Shown here: positions 29,851-41,075 of the stretch, one piece after another | Layout: every line of letters starts with the position of its first letter | How positions within the stretch are numbered: position 1 is the stretch's first letter | Assembly (NCBI RefSeq): GCF_025370935.1 | Contig: NC_133485.1 | Coordinates: forward strand, 1,239,257-1,303,256 | Direction of reading: 5' to 3' | DNA length: 64,000 nucleotides | Origin: Choristoneura fumiferana | Lineage: Eukaryota > Arthropoda > Insecta > Lepidoptera > Tortricidae | Notes under the pieces: generated by a model | The model's database searches: none | What the model saw: the letters and a program-made list of their open reading frames with translations, nothing else | Told to the model about the DNA's origin: nothing | Translations under genes and position numbers: made by a program

Positions 29851-31857
29851 TGACTTCGTCTTCAGTTCCGATTCCGATAAACCAAATTTAAAAACTCCAA
29901 ATCCGACTTCGGTTTCGATGAAACCACTTCCCATCCCTACATACAGCGGTCACTACAGCGACCAAATGTCAGCTTTATTTGCTAACAGAAAATGAGTTAT
30001 GATTCTATGAACACTGAGCTCATTTTTGGTTTTCCTGCGAATGGAGACTTGAGTCCTACTTGCGAAAGGGCTCGAAAAATTATTTTTAAAATTGAAATTT
30101 AATACGTCTGTAACTTTGAACTGCAGTATTTTAATTTACAGTGTAACTTAGTGCATGTGTTCGCGTAAAAGGTTGTTTCTTATTGTTTCACTGGAAAGGG
30201 TAATGCGATTTGTTATTTAGGCAGTTTTAGCCATTATTTTAAGGAAATAGTTTATTTAGTAAAGAGGAAAACTGTTAACACGGGTTAAATCATTTTAGTT
30301 ATGTTTTAAGAAAGTATACAGAAGGTTTTGATTGGTATGGTTCTTGTATCAAAATACACTTTTAAAACCCGTATATCTTTTGATCTAAAAAATTGTGTGG
30401 AAGCATATTATAATACGATTTAAATTGAAGGTTAATAGGTGATGCTTTGCTAGTGACTTGCGAATAGCCATTTAATTATCAGCATCTACCACATGTACTC
30501 GTACGACAGAATAAATAACAACTTGTAAACACGTATTTCACCATTGCCCGAATAATCGGTCAAAATGAACCCAATGTCGTCCTTTGGCTATCGCACTAAA
30601 CATGTGCTCTTATCAGTTATCTTCAATAATAGCTGATTATAAAAACGTGTTAAAACATCAGACGTTAGGATTATCACTTTCGCAACATCATTTTGATAAA
30701 AAACTCAATAACATTCTAAAGGAAAGCTACAGGAATAACAGCTCTTGAAAACAATATGTCACTATTATTTGTTTTTATTAGTCAAACGAGTATGTTTGCT
30801 ACGCTAGTTCTGGCCAAGAAATCTAGTTTCAGCCATTCTCATTCCACTAACATGTTTTTTTTTGGATATTGTAAATCAGTTTTATTCGTTTAGTTGTCTA
30901 CTTTTTATTTCACCCATTTTGTTAAAACTTAGTGACTTAATGAAATAAATTCCGAATCAGGTTTTCACGTGTCAGGCTTAGCCTAGTGTGGAACCAACGG
31001 AAACCCTATTTGTAATTTGTTTTTGCTTTTACTAACCCATTTTTTTATTTAAAAAAATACCTTGTTGAGTCTCTTGCACAGATTACTAATATGTAGCTGT
31101 CTCTTGTCAGATTCATCTCAACAGATGTTTTTTGACACTGACAATAGCCGTATCTGTTTTTTTGTAAATTGAATTTTTCTCATTCCTATGTTAACTCAAA
31201 TCTAATTACCATATCACTAGTTACTGCACAAAAAAGGACAATGGTAATGAGACTGGTGTACAGATAATTAAGAAAAGCCAATTATTACGCGGCACTATAT
31301 TGCGAACGCACTTCGGTAAGTTACATCATCCTTTTGCTTATCTGCCCTCACTGTTTCTATGAACCGCAACCTACTCATTACAGTAACTACCGATCAATCA
31401 ATAATTTATGTAACGAATCACCTCATACCGGCCATCTCAAATTCATACAGGGTTCTCGGATACTTACCCACAACCCTTCAGACGAATGAATAAGTTAGCT
31501 CTGTCAATCAAGCGTCCTCCTTCCGGAAGCAATAACACTTCCGTGGTCGTACTGTTAAAGCTACTGTATATAACATACGATTTTTGGGTACGAGTAGTTC
31601 TAACTAGCGTCAGTATTCTGTCTCATATATTGAAGAAATGAGCTACAGCGATCATAAAATTTAAATGAATTAAAATTGCACTTTTCTTGCATAGACTATA
31701 TCGAAAGCATTTGTTAGTTTACCTCAAAAGCATAAATTCCTTGTAGCGATTCACCGAATTGCATTTCACCTCGATCGTATATTTAATTATAGAGTTGTGT
31801 CACAATCATTTTTTTTGTCGCTATAAATTTTAGTCGCTTTTCACCTCGATCGTGCAT
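29851..31857. other. No recognisable feature (copy B)
   Basis: Counterpart of 15,011-17,015; no coding block or familiar repeat. Confidence 0.5.
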
Positions 31858-32187
31858 TTAAGAGCGTTTATACCTGCTGAGCTGGCAACGTTGCATTATG
31901 TAAGTTTTTTTTTTCGATTATTCGATAAAAATTGAATAAAAATTAAAAATGGTGTATATTTGTGATAGACTTTTATATTCTTTAAAAACGAGTTAATGTT
32001 TATAAACGGCTTTTAAAGAAAATAAAAGTCTATAACGAATAATTATTGCAGTAGACACATTAACTTTTATATTAAGAACAGTTCTAACAGACCACATTTT
32101 TAATTTTCATTCTATTTTTATGGAATAATCGAGAAAAACCAAACTAACAAAAATGCAACGTTGCCCAGCAGGTATAAACGCTCTTAA
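31858..32187. mobile_element. MITE, right terminal repeat damaged, copy B
   Basis: Counterpart of 17,016-17,342. The right end reads GCAACGTTGCCCAGCAGGT, missing several bases of the inverted repeat that is perfect in copy A. Confidence 0.75.
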
Positions 32188-32226
32188 ACCAAAGTCATCG
32201 ATACGAGATATATACTCATCTTTGCC

Positions 32227-32524
32227 TGATCATCATCATCATCGTCATCTCAGCCGTAGGACGTCCACTGTTGGACATAGGCCTCCCCCGCAGACTCCAG
32301 TTGCTTCGGTTGGCAGCGGCCTGCATCCACCGTGAACCCGCGACTTTAACCAAGTCATCCGTCCATCTTGTTGGTGCACGCCCTACGCTGCGCTTGCCGA
32401 TCCGCGGCCTCCACTCGAGAACTTTTCGGCACCAACGGCCATCCGCTCTCCGTGCTATATGGCCCGTCCATTGCCACTTTGTCTGATACGTCATTATTAA
32501 TATTTCGCTCCATTTCTGTCTCAT
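32227..32524 (-). pseudogene. RTE-type LINE, C-terminal end, copy B
   Basis: Counterpart of 17,383-17,680. The frame is open from 32,524 but shifts at the end (ends SLRGRPMSNSGRP instead of the GEAYVQQ end). Confidence 0.8.
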
Positions 32525-32571
32525 GATATAATTTATCTCGTCTCGTTGACTTTAGACGTATTGAATTATTC

Positions 32572-32860
32572 TTTTTTTTTTTTTTTTTATACGACTGGAA
32601 GGCAAACAAGCAAGTGGGTCTCCTGGTGGTAAGAGGTCACCACCGCCCATAAACATCTGCAAACACCAGGGGTGTTGCAAACGCGTTGCCAACCTAGAGG
32701 CCTAAGATGGGATACCTCACGTGCCAGTAATTTCACCGGCTGTCTTACTCTCCACGCCGAAACACAACAATGCAAGCACTGCTGCTTCACGGCAGGATTA
32801 GCGAGCAAGATGGTGGTAGCAATCCGGGCGGACCTTGCACAAGATCCTACCACCTGCAAT
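32572..32860 (-). mobile_element. Bm1-like SINE, copy B
   Basis: Counterpart of 17,727-18,006; the oligo-T (poly(A) complement) is longer here. Confidence 0.75.
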
Positions 32861-33150
32861 TCTGGAGAATTACCGATAGTATTCTTACTCAGATTCTCCA
32901 TTTAACATGAAATTAACAAGTCCCCGTAGTGTGTACTAGCACAGCTATGATATGGGTACATGAAACATCGCGTGAAAATATGCCAACACAAAGCGCGAGT
33001 GTTTGCTTGCCATGCCGAATGCTCGGCGCCTCCTACGAGTAAGTATTTTGAAATTGCAAAAACAATGCGTACATTTAGTGGCGTTGGATAAAATTAAAAT
33101 AGTTCTTTAAGTTTAGTAATTTTTGGAGTTATACATTTCCGTCGGTTTTT

Positions 33151-33671
33151 GGGGTTCCGTAGCCTAATGGCAAAACACGGAGCCCTTATGGATTCGTTGT
33201 CTGTATGTCTGTCTGTCCGTATGTCACAGCCATTTTTTTCCGAAACTATAAGAACTACTGTTGAAACTTGGTAAGTAGATGTATTCTGTGAACAGCATTA
33301 AGATTTTCACACAAAAATACTATATTATACTTAGAACTGAAACTCAATTTTTTTTCCATCAATCCCATACGTGTCTATATAGGTCTTCAAAAATGATATT
33401 GAGGTTTCTAATATCATTTTTTTCTAAACTGAATAGTTTGCTCGAGAGACACTTCCAAAGTGGTGAAATGTGTGTCCCCCCGCCTGTAACTTCTAAAATA
33501 AGAGAATATAAAACTAAAAAAAATATATGATGTACCAAGCGAACTTCCACCGATAGTTGGTTTTAACGAGATCTAGTGAGTTTTTTTTTTTTTTTGTAAA
33601 GGAAACCTTTATATTATGGTGCTTGCTGCTACGGAACCCTTCATGGGCGAGTCCGACTCACACTTGGCCGC
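33151..33671 (-). repeat. GGGTTCCGTA family, copy B
   Basis: Counterpart of 18,293-18,851, about 40 bp shorter through internal deletions around 33,310. Confidence 0.6.
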
Positions 33672-33757
33672 TTTTTTTAAATAACGTTAACCTTTCGTAG
33701 CAATTACTTCCTATTTTTATTCTAATCCTACTGACCTAATCAGCTGAGTAGCTGAGT

Positions 33758-33812
33758 GTTTTTGAAATAATCATTTATGTAAGGAAGAGCATATGTGACT
33801 TTCCCACTAACG
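33758..33812 (+). mobile_element. LINE fragment, copy B
   Basis: Counterpart of 18,938-18,992; a second piece of the LINE family at 25,307. Confidence 0.6.
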
Positions 33813-33904
33813 GTATTTTTTTATGATAGCTTAATAATATATATTTTCACAATTCTCAGATCTAATTGAATTGAGTAAATAAAACAGTAATCATTTTATG
33901 TTTA

Positions 33905-34092
33905 TCATCATCATCATCATCCCAGCCTATATACGTCCCACTGCTGGGCACAGGCCTCCTCTCAGAACAAGAGGGCTTGGGCCGTAGTTCCCACGCGGGC
34001 CCAGTGCGGATCGGGAACTTCACACGCACCATTGAATTGCTTCGCAGGTTTGTGCAGGTTTCCTCACGATGTTTTCCTTCACCGCAAAGCTC
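33905..34092 (-). mobile_element. tRNA-derived SINE, head missing, copy B
   Basis: Counterpart of 19,088-19,272, with CTGCTGGGCACAGG intact. Confidence 0.65.
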
Positions 34093-34111
34093 TCTTTATG
34101 TTTATACTCTC

Positions 34112-34267
34112 TTATGCATAGTAATGTGCAAAGTAATGTTATGCTAATTAAATTTATGGCAACTTATCGTTATGCCAATCTACAATATGCGCATTTACAT
34201 TATGAGTATTCAGTTATGCGAATTAATGTTATGAGAATTAATAATTATGCTAAATAACGTTATGCCA
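34112..34267. repeat. TTATGCNAATTAA phrase array, copy B
   Basis: Counterpart of 19,291-19,441; it has an added AAAGTAATG. Confidence 0.5.
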
Positions 34268-34326
34268 CGCTTAAATCATCCTATATGTGATTCGATGTCA
34301 TTCGCACGCAAAGTTTGAGCCCTGGA

Positions 34327-34410
34327 TACGACTGTATTTCTAGGGCCGGTAGGAAGTGCTAGATATCTTTGTACGCTCCGCTGTGGCAGATATTAATGCA
34401 GGTGACTGTA
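34327..34410. repeat. CAGATATCTTTG MITE-like fragment, copy B
   Basis: Counterpart of 19,502-19,585. Confidence 0.45.
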
Positions 34411-34744
34411 CAAAGTATAATCGAACATTTGACGATTGTTTTCTGTCTAACTTAAGCTTAAACTTCACTTAACCAACAAAAAGCTTTTTCCACGTACAAT
34501 TTGAATAACTTTCTCACAATTAAATTCATCCTTGCCGTCACGCATCCCGCAGAAGGCCGTACATACTTCCTGCACCCGAACACTAAATTTCACTTACATT
34601 CCGACTAATGAACCATGGAGACCGTGTACTGTTTTATATGCACGACCTCTTGTTGGCTGAGGGGGATTCCGTGTTTTATCGGGAAGGTTCCGTGAGAGGG
34701 TAATATGGAGCCCAGAGGATAAAGTATGTTAAAAGTGGACGCAC

Positions 34745-34897
34745 AATTTTGAAAGAAAGAGAAAAAGAAAACATTTATTCGTGACAACGTGGTACAAGAA
34801 AAATAATACCAACAATAAAACAATATAATTTGTTTTCTGTATCGCTTACTATGTCTGGTGTACAATAAAGAGTCTTTGTATTGTATTGTATTGTACA
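34745..34897. mobile_element. Two abutting LINE 3' tails, copy B
   Basis: A minus-strand tail (AGAAAACATTTATTCGTGAC) meets a plus-strand end (TTACTATGTCTGGTGTACAATAAAGAGTC...TATTGTATTG). In copy A the second one is hardly recognisable (TACAATGTCTGGTTACAACG). Confidence 0.5.
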
Positions 34898-35041
34898 TGC
34901 ATATGTCACGATATGGTCCCAAATCAGTCGGTCTAGCCAACAACGACTCTAATTTTCCTTTCGGACCATCAGGTCATCATACATTTTACATTTTTTCATC
35001 ACACTTCCTCGTAAATAGTGTCGTTACATGCAGGCTACTTT

Positions 35042-35236
35042 ATATTATATAATGTGTGAGGATGTGTTGCGAGGGATGTTTTTTTTTATTAACCAATAGA
35101 AACGCTTCATTTACACATCCTCGCACAGCACATCTCTGGTGGAAACAGCCGAGCGGAGCGAGGCGAGTTAAATGAAGCGTTTCTATTGGTTAATAAAAAA
35201 CATATTCTTCGCAACACATCAACGCTGCTATATAAT
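35042..35236. mobile_element. MITE with TTATTAACCAATAGAAACGC arms, copy B
   Basis: Counterpart of 20,187-20,380 with better-matched arms (GATGTGTTGCGA / TCGCAACACATC), which allows the inverted ends to be read clearly. Confidence 0.75.
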
Positions 35237-35360
35237 GGAACACATTTCTAAAGCTACCTTTACATTAAAACAGTGTGGTTTAGGGTTTGAAATTCAAGAT
35301 TAAAGAATGAAAAAAATACTACTTATCAGTATAATTTTCAACTGAGTTTAATTTCGCACA

Positions 35361-35454
35361 TGAATTAAAAAAATATCTAAGGTGCGAGCCAGAGTTTGAA
35401 CCCAAGATCATCTACTTGAGAGATCTTACGTCAAACCACTAGGCCACCACAGCC
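35361..35454 (-). mobile_element. tRNA-derived SINE head, copy B
   Basis: Counterpart of 20,506-20,600. Confidence 0.6.
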
Positions 35455-35489
35455 TAACAACACAATACAAGTAATAGACAGTACATCGA

Positions 35490-35689
35490 CTTCATACTAG
35501 CGCCCGAATCGACGCACGCACACAGCCAAGCGTCATTTACACGGCCGCTAACCAATCTTCTCAAGACAAAACTACACAGTTGCACGCCGCGCGCCGGTCC
35601 GGTTGCTGGTCGAGTACTGTGCCGTACCGCCCGCTCTATTCGCCCCCGTTTCGGATCCGTAACGTACGCTAACGCTTGGTACTAACTAG
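35490..35689 (+). promoter_or_regulatory. GC-rich island with splice donor, possible first exon, copy B
   Basis: Counterpart of 20,640-20,835. The donor TAG|GTAAGTACTATAAT is unchanged although the island itself carries several substitutions. Confidence 0.35.
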
Positions 35690-35824
35690 GTAAGTACTAT
35701 AATGTTGAATAATGGCGTAATTTAATAATAACATAGCCGTTTCGAACTTGCCGCAATAGACGCAATTTTTTTCTATTACCTACCAACTTTATACAGGCAT
35801 TGTGTGATAATAATAGGTAATAAT

Positions 35825-36134
35825 CATTATGATGATGATGATCATGATGATGATGTGATCCTGTTATCCCTCACTAGGGACATAGGGCTCGTAGAAGAGT
35901 TTTCCATTTGGCTCGATCTTGCGCGGCTTCTTCCAGCTCTTCCCAGCCGAGACCAATTGAGCCAGCCTCCTTCTCAACTGATCGCCTCCACGTGGTCCGA
36001 GGACGTCCTGGCCGTCTTCTGCCAGTAGATTGCCAACGGAGACCCTGCTTGGGCAGGTGATCATTCGACCCTCGAAGCGTGTGTCCAATCCATCGCCATT
36101 TCCTTATCATAACTTCTCGGCTTACTGGAATCAT
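35825..36134 (-). pseudogene. RTE-like LINE C-terminal end, second family, copy B
   Basis: Counterpart of 20,971-21,277. Here an 86-residue frame is open: VMIRKWRWIGHTLRG, then a GRRRPGRPRTTWRRSVEKEA block and the W..L.EAAQDRAKWK end. Confidence 0.8.
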
Positions 36135-36322
36135 TATATTCTTTATAAATAAAAGATTAGATAAAGGCCTACCAACTTATAATTTAATTATTTATATTTT
36201 TATTATTTGATCATAAAACTAACCTATGTTTCATTCCTACACCTAAAACTACACACGTAAAATAAAAATCTACACACGTCTGTTTTACTTTTTGTAGACG
36301 CCAAGCTCCGCCCAGCCGTAGG

Positions 36323-36966
36323 TATAAATTTCAAGAATACGGCCGAGTCAATCTACTGCCTATTACTTGTATTATGCTAACAACTTAAGGTATGTACCTA
36401 CCTACCAAATACTATGAGTACAGTTTGCATAATCTTATTATTCGTTTGTGTGCGAGTTTTATCTTACTTCTCCTATAATATAACAATATAAAGTGGATTT
36501 TAGCTAATGCGATTGGTCGTTTCTGCTCGTCTCCGCTCTGCTTCAATGGAAGCGTACCCCGACATTGATAGATTGCTGGGTCATATCCGGGCCAGACGCA
36601 GCTCGAGACGTTCACAATTACCAATTCATATCAAAAGGTATTTTCAGATTTACATTCATCACAAAATCGGTTTGTTTCAGAAACAATGAAAATGTATAAC
36701 TCCATCTTCATCTAAGTAAAAAGCCATTGTGTTAGTACAGGAGTTTATGGAAAAATTGAATACTGAATTAGATGTCCGAACTGTAGACTAGCGTCGCATA
36801 AACTATTAAGTTATTACCTTATTTTATAAATTAAGTCGCGTCTTACCGCGCCTTAGAATAAGATTATGCAAACTGTACCCATAGTATTTGGTAGGTAGGT
36901 ACATACGTTAAGTTGTTAGCAGAATACAAGTAATAGGATTGACTCGGCCGTAGTCTTGAAATTTAT
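36323..36966. mobile_element. Foldback element, about 115-bp arms, copy B
   Basis: Counterpart of 21,469-22,115. The right arm reads GACTCGGCCGTAGTCTTG, pairing better with the left arm AAGAATACGGCCGAGTC. Confidence 0.7.
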
Positions 36967-37176
36967 AAAAAAAAATACAAATATATACTTATAAAGTGAT
37001 TCCTCAGTAGCTAATGATATGGATCTAACTACTAATAGTGCAAAGAATTTGCAAAATTTGTAATAAGTGAAAAGAAGTACTAATTATGGATAGTTTCCTT
37101 CCATGAAACTAGTATGAAAAAGTGTATACATAAGTATAGTACAGTAAGAACACTGACCGTACAAGATTATTATTTT

Positions 37177-37600
37177 GCAGGTGGAAGGACCTTGTGCAAG
37201 GTCCGCCCGGATTGCTTGCCATCTTGCTCGCTAATCCTGCCTAGAAGCAGCAGTGTTTGCACTGTTTCGTTTCCGCGTGGAGAGTAAGACAGCTGGTTAA
37301 ATTACTGGCACTTGAGGTATCCCAAAGGTTGCCTGGAAGAGATCGCTCTGAAGCGATAAGGCCGCCTATTGCTTTCCTTAGAAAATCTCTATGTATATAC
37401 TTGTGTTTTCTGTACTGTTTACTGTATTGGTGTGTAATAAAGAGTTATTGTATTGTATTGTATCCCATATTAGGTCTCTAGGTTGGCAACGCATCTGCAA
37501 TCCCCCTGGTGTTGCAGGTGTCTATGGGCGGTGGTGATCTCTTACCATCAGGAGACCCACTTGCTTGTTTGCCATCCAGTCGAATAAAATAAAAAAATAA
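37177..37600 (+). mobile_element. Bm1-like SINE interrupted by a LINE end, copy B
   Basis: Counterpart of 22,334-22,750, with the same nested insertion, so the nesting predates the A/B split. Confidence 0.8.
37325..37459 (+). mobile_element. Nested LINE 3' end with GTATCCCA target duplication, copy B
   Basis: Counterpart of 22,481-22,615. The duplication is at 37,317-37,324 and 37,460-37,467. Confidence 0.8.
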
Positions 37601-37990
37601 CTAAAGATCAAAGCTTAGAGCTCATAGACAATTCTGACTGCCAGCTCCCGTTCTAATTCCTTTACGATCCGAATCCGCCTGTAGTTTCATGGGGTAATTT
37701 CCTTGAGAACGCCTTCAGAACGCTGTATTGTTTATTCATTTGTAAAATAGATATTTGGGAGGGACTGGAGTTAACAAGTACGTTGACTTTATAATTTCAA
37801 GCTGGTAAGGAAGAGCGGAGATGACTCTTATAATCCTACTAGTATTATAATACGGTATTTGAATATTTTGTATATGTTTTTTTAAATTAAAACTACACAA
37901 TGCCTGTTATCGAATTGAAAAACAATTTTTAAGCTACCTTTACAAATAACAACAGGTTTACAGGTTTGAAATTCAAGATTAGACAGATAT

Positions 37991-38016
37991 ACTGGCATGT
38001 GACGTCACACGCCAGT
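37991..38016. other. 26-base palindrome centred on TGACGTCA
   Basis: ACTGGCATG.TGACGTCA.CACGCCAGT is a palindrome with one mismatched pair. TGACGTCA is the CRE/ATF consensus, but the sequence looks like part of a repeat, so a regulatory role is only a possibility. The rest of 37,893-38,136 is unremarkable apart from some similarity to 20,395-20,455 (AAGCTACCTTTACA, TTTGAAATTCAAGATTA). Confidence 0.4.
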
Positions 38017-38136
38017 ACCGCCATACTTGCTGCGTTGGCCATACCTAGGCTTGCAGAAGTTCAAATAGAGTGCCAGACTTAATGGTGTACGCGAACAAAG
38101 TCCAAGGTAAAGCTAGTATGTATATAATGTAAACTC

Positions 38137-38245
38137 TTTATTGTACAAAATAAGTAAACAAACACAATTGACAAGCATTGAGATATAATGTACAAAGGCA
38201 AACTTATCCCTTTAAGGAATCCCTACCAGTCAACCTTTGAGTGGA
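38137..38245 (-). mobile_element. 3' UTR fragment of the 3,177-5,320 LINE family
   Basis: AAACTCTTTATTGTAC, ATGTACAAAGGC and AAACTTATCCCTTTAAGG match 3,199-3,310 in the same order. Confidence 0.65.
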
Positions 38246-38249
38246 TGTA

Positions 38250-38345
38250 GTATTATAAACGCAAAAGTTTGTTAGTGTGCGGTGTGTGGGTATGTTTGTT
38301 ATTGTTATTATTTCCTGCTAAAATGACCGGATGGATTTGTGTGAT
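38250..38345 (-). repeat. CCCGCGG...TATTAG family end fragment
   Basis: TAGTATTATAAACGCAAAAG is the reverse complement of the family's terminal CGCATTTATAATATTA; CTGCTAAAATGACCGGATGG follows as expected. Confidence 0.5.
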
Positions 38346-39494
38346 TTTTTTTTGTTTAGTTGTTAATGGCAGTAGCATGGAATGAACAATTTCTTTTGTC
38401 AACCGGCAGAGTTAGAAAACTTCGAGTTAGGTTTGACTTCCGATACAAGACCTAGCAGTTGAGCCGACAAGTCTTGTGGTAACACGCTACTGTTTTCTAG
38501 ACTGACATTTATTTCACCTTTTGTTTTGATACTGATTGTGACAGAAAAAGCAACGATGACAGAAACGGTGAGGACAAAAATTCAGTTAAATTTCGCGTTT
38601 AAATGCAAATTAGCTCAGTACCAAGCTATCATCTCCCCTCATTTCACCATACCTTTCCCCCCGCACTTAAAATTATTAGTGAGGTTTGAGTCGACGGCAA
38701 CTTTGGCATCGAGCCTTTACGTATTATCTACACTAATAAACAGGAAAACTTTGTTTGGGAGTTTGGCGAAAATCTCGGAAACTAAACAACCTATTAGGGC
38801 AATCCCGCACAAGTTGGGGGTTCATTTGCTAGTGGAACCATGAGTTGATTGGCGGATTTGTTATTGTTTGGAAGAAAGTTTTGGCACATCATTTTCGTGG
38901 CGGCCATTTTTGTTGGTGTGGGTTTTAAGAAAATTTGAGTCGTCGTCGTAAGATTTTATATTATTGATGTGTTATTTTTTTTCATGGAAAATATTTAATT
39001 TACAAATATAAGTATACAGTAACTAAATTATATCTATTTACATAAAACTATCAGCTTCAAATACCTACATAAAATGCATTATTGTACCATCAGCCACATA
39101 TGTAGTCTACCACCCTAAAGTTGATAATCGTTTGCATGTCATAAATAAAACAATAATGCCAATAGACGTATAGATCTGTTAACTTGAAAATTAGACTTTA
39201 GCGACATATACATTTGAAACAAACTTATTTAAAAATTGATAGATCTCTTATTTGGTTGACGGTACCTGCATAGGTAGGAATATTTTTTTTTTAAACGAAA
39301 GAACTTTCAAGCCAGTTTAAGGTTAAGGCCCTTATCACGATTAACAAAACGTAGTCGTGTTAAATTTCGTAAGCATGTGTGTTTGTTAATCTTGCACTCT
39401 TGATCAACACAGAAATATTTTCACCCTGGGAAAACGCATAAGTTGAAAAGTCAAAAGACCTCCGACATTGTCATTTTAAAGTTCAATTCAATAT
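38346..39494. other. No recognisable feature
   Basis: Contains a 105-residue open frame (38,526-38,843) with no recognisable domain and no supporting context; I do not call it a gene. Confidence 0.5.
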
Positions 39495-39925
39495 CTCAAA
39501 AACCGGCCAAGTGCGAGTCGGACTCGCGCACCGAGGGTTCCGTTCAAACCTGTAGGTAGTAACTTTAAAATTATTAAAAATATTTTTATTATATTATGTA
39601 ACTAAAAATTTACGGTTTTCGCAATTTTTCCTTTATCTGTGCTGTAAGACGTTGCTTTGTACCGAATTTCAAGATTCTGAGTTCACGGGAAGTACCCTGT
39701 AGGTTTTGATTCCCTTGCGAGTTTCGAAAATTTGCGGCATAAACGGCTGTATCTTTTGATTGCGTTGGCTCTGATTTTTTCACAGCTCCAAGGTTCAGCT
39801 TGATACCTAATACGCGTTCCTGAGAAAAAGGGTCTTGACAGACGGACGGACTGACGGACAACAAAGTGATCCTATAAGGGTTCCGTTTTTTCCCAACGAG
39901 GTACGGAACCCTAAAAATCGGCCAA
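39495..39925 (+). repeat. GGCCAAGTGCGAGTCGG...TACGGAACCC repeat, near complete
   Basis: Starts CCGGCCAAGTGCGAGTCGG, passes GACAGACGGACGGACTGACG and GTGATCCTATAAGGGTTCCG, and ends GAGGTACGGAACCCTAAAAA. The terminal CGGAACCC and the internal GGGTTCCG are inverted. Another copy's head (GGCCAAGTGCGAGTCGGACT) follows at once at 39,919. Confidence 0.65.
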
Positions 39926-39962
39926 GTGCGAGTCGGACTAGCGCACGAAAGGTTCCGTACCA

Positions 39963-40307
39963 TCTATACAAATACAGAAATATCAAAAAGTATATAATAA
40001 AAAACATTTCACTAAAAGGAAGAAAATAAGTCGATGTGCCTAAAATAATACGGCAGCTTATTTAAAGCAACGGTCGTCGATATTCCTAGCTCTATACCAG
40101 CACAAAAATTCTGTAACGTGACCCGACTCTTGAATAAGCTACTTAACGAGTTCTAGACCACTACACTTATTTTCTCTCCTTTTGTGTTTACTACATCGGG
40201 GGAATTCAAAATATTCCAAAAAAGCTTAGAAAACCCGTTCTTTTTATAACAAAGCTTCGTGTAATCGTGTTCCTCCAAGGACGTTTAAAAACAGGTCAGT
40301 TTTTTTA
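39963..40307. repeat. Direct repeat unit 1
   Basis: Shares in order with 40,706-41,075: TCAAAAAGTATA, AAGGAAGAAAATAAGTC, GCACAAAAATTCTGTAACGT, GACCACTACACTTATTTTCT, ACTACATCGGGGG-like and CGTGTTCCTCCAAGG. The ends of the unit's middle are inverted (GTAGCTTATTT... / ...AATAAGCTAC). Confidence 0.7.
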
Positions 40308-40705
40308 AAATAAAGTATTCACTCGTTTTACGATTTATATAGTAAAATTTAGGTACGACGAGCGAAGCGAGGAGTGGTTAGTTTAATTGTGATCACGACG
40401 CACGAGCCGAGCGAGCGAAGCGAGCGTGCCGCGGCAGCGGCCGGCGAAGTGCCAGAACCGATATGGCGGCGGTTCATGATATGCCTAGGAATTTCATGAT
40501 CTGCCTAAACTGGCCAAATCATGAAATGGCGGCGCTTCATGATATGCCTAGGAATTTCATGATCTGCCTAAACGTCACTAGGCAAATCGTTAAACGGTGA
40601 GTTTTGAACGATATGGCGGATGTCCCTTAGCCAATTCATGAAATGGCGGCATTTCACGATATGCCTAGGAATTTCGTGATCTGGCGGATTTTACGATCGG
40701 CCGCC
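40308..40705. repeat. Spacer with TTCATGATATGCCTAGGAAT phrase repeats
   Basis: The module TTCATGATATGCCTAGGAAT + TTCATGATCTGCC occurs three times, with AATCATGAAATGGCGGC in between. Complementary phrases (CATGAAATGGCGGC / GATATGGCGGCGG) allow foldback. The GC-rich start contains GCGAGCGAAGCGAGCG. Confidence 0.6.
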
Positions 40706-41075
40706 GACATATACAAGTACAAAATTTCAAAAAGTATAAAATAAAAAACATTCAATTAAAAAAAATCTAAAAGGAAGAAAATAAGTCTAGTGGTCTAAAA
40801 CTCTTAAAGTAGCTTATTTAAAGTTCAACGGTCGGGCGGGACCCATTCAAATCGTGACCAGCACAAAAATTCTGTAACGTGACCCGACTCTTGAACTTTA
40901 AATAAGCTACTTAACAGAGTTCTAGACCACTACACTTATTTTCTTCCTTTTTGTTTTTACTACATCGGGGGTTAAAAAGCTTCCAGAAACCTCAGTAAAA
41001 CCCACCATTTCATAACAAAAGCTTTGTTTAATCGTGTTCCTCCAAGGTCGTTTAAAAACAGTGTCAATTTTTTTA
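40706..41075. repeat. Direct repeat unit 2
   Basis: Counterpart of 39,963-40,307. Its hairpin is clearer: GTAGCTTATTTAAAGTTCAA and TTGAACTTTAAATAAGCTAC are perfect complements around GGTCGGGCGG...CCCGACTC. Confidence 0.75.

Larger units (their letters stand above)
25860..37892. repeat. Copy B of the 12 kb duplicated segment
   Basis: Counterpart of 10,997-23,052. It begins directly at the LINE tail and ends where copy A meets the gap; the sequence then continues as single-copy DNA. By eye the better parts differ by roughly a few bases per hundred, with many one-base indels. Confidence 0.95.

Noticed and set aside
38526..38843. 105-residue frame as a gene
   Set aside because: No recognisable domain and no splice or promoter context; the length is within chance for this amount of sequence.
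40308..40705. CRISPR array
   Set aside because: The repeats are degenerate, occur on both strands, lack uniform spacers and lie in an animal-type genome.
39963..41075. Miniature LTR retrotransposon (TRIM)
   Set aside because: No TG...CA tips, primer binding site or polypurine tract were seen, and the repeat units have internal hairpins typical of DNA elements.
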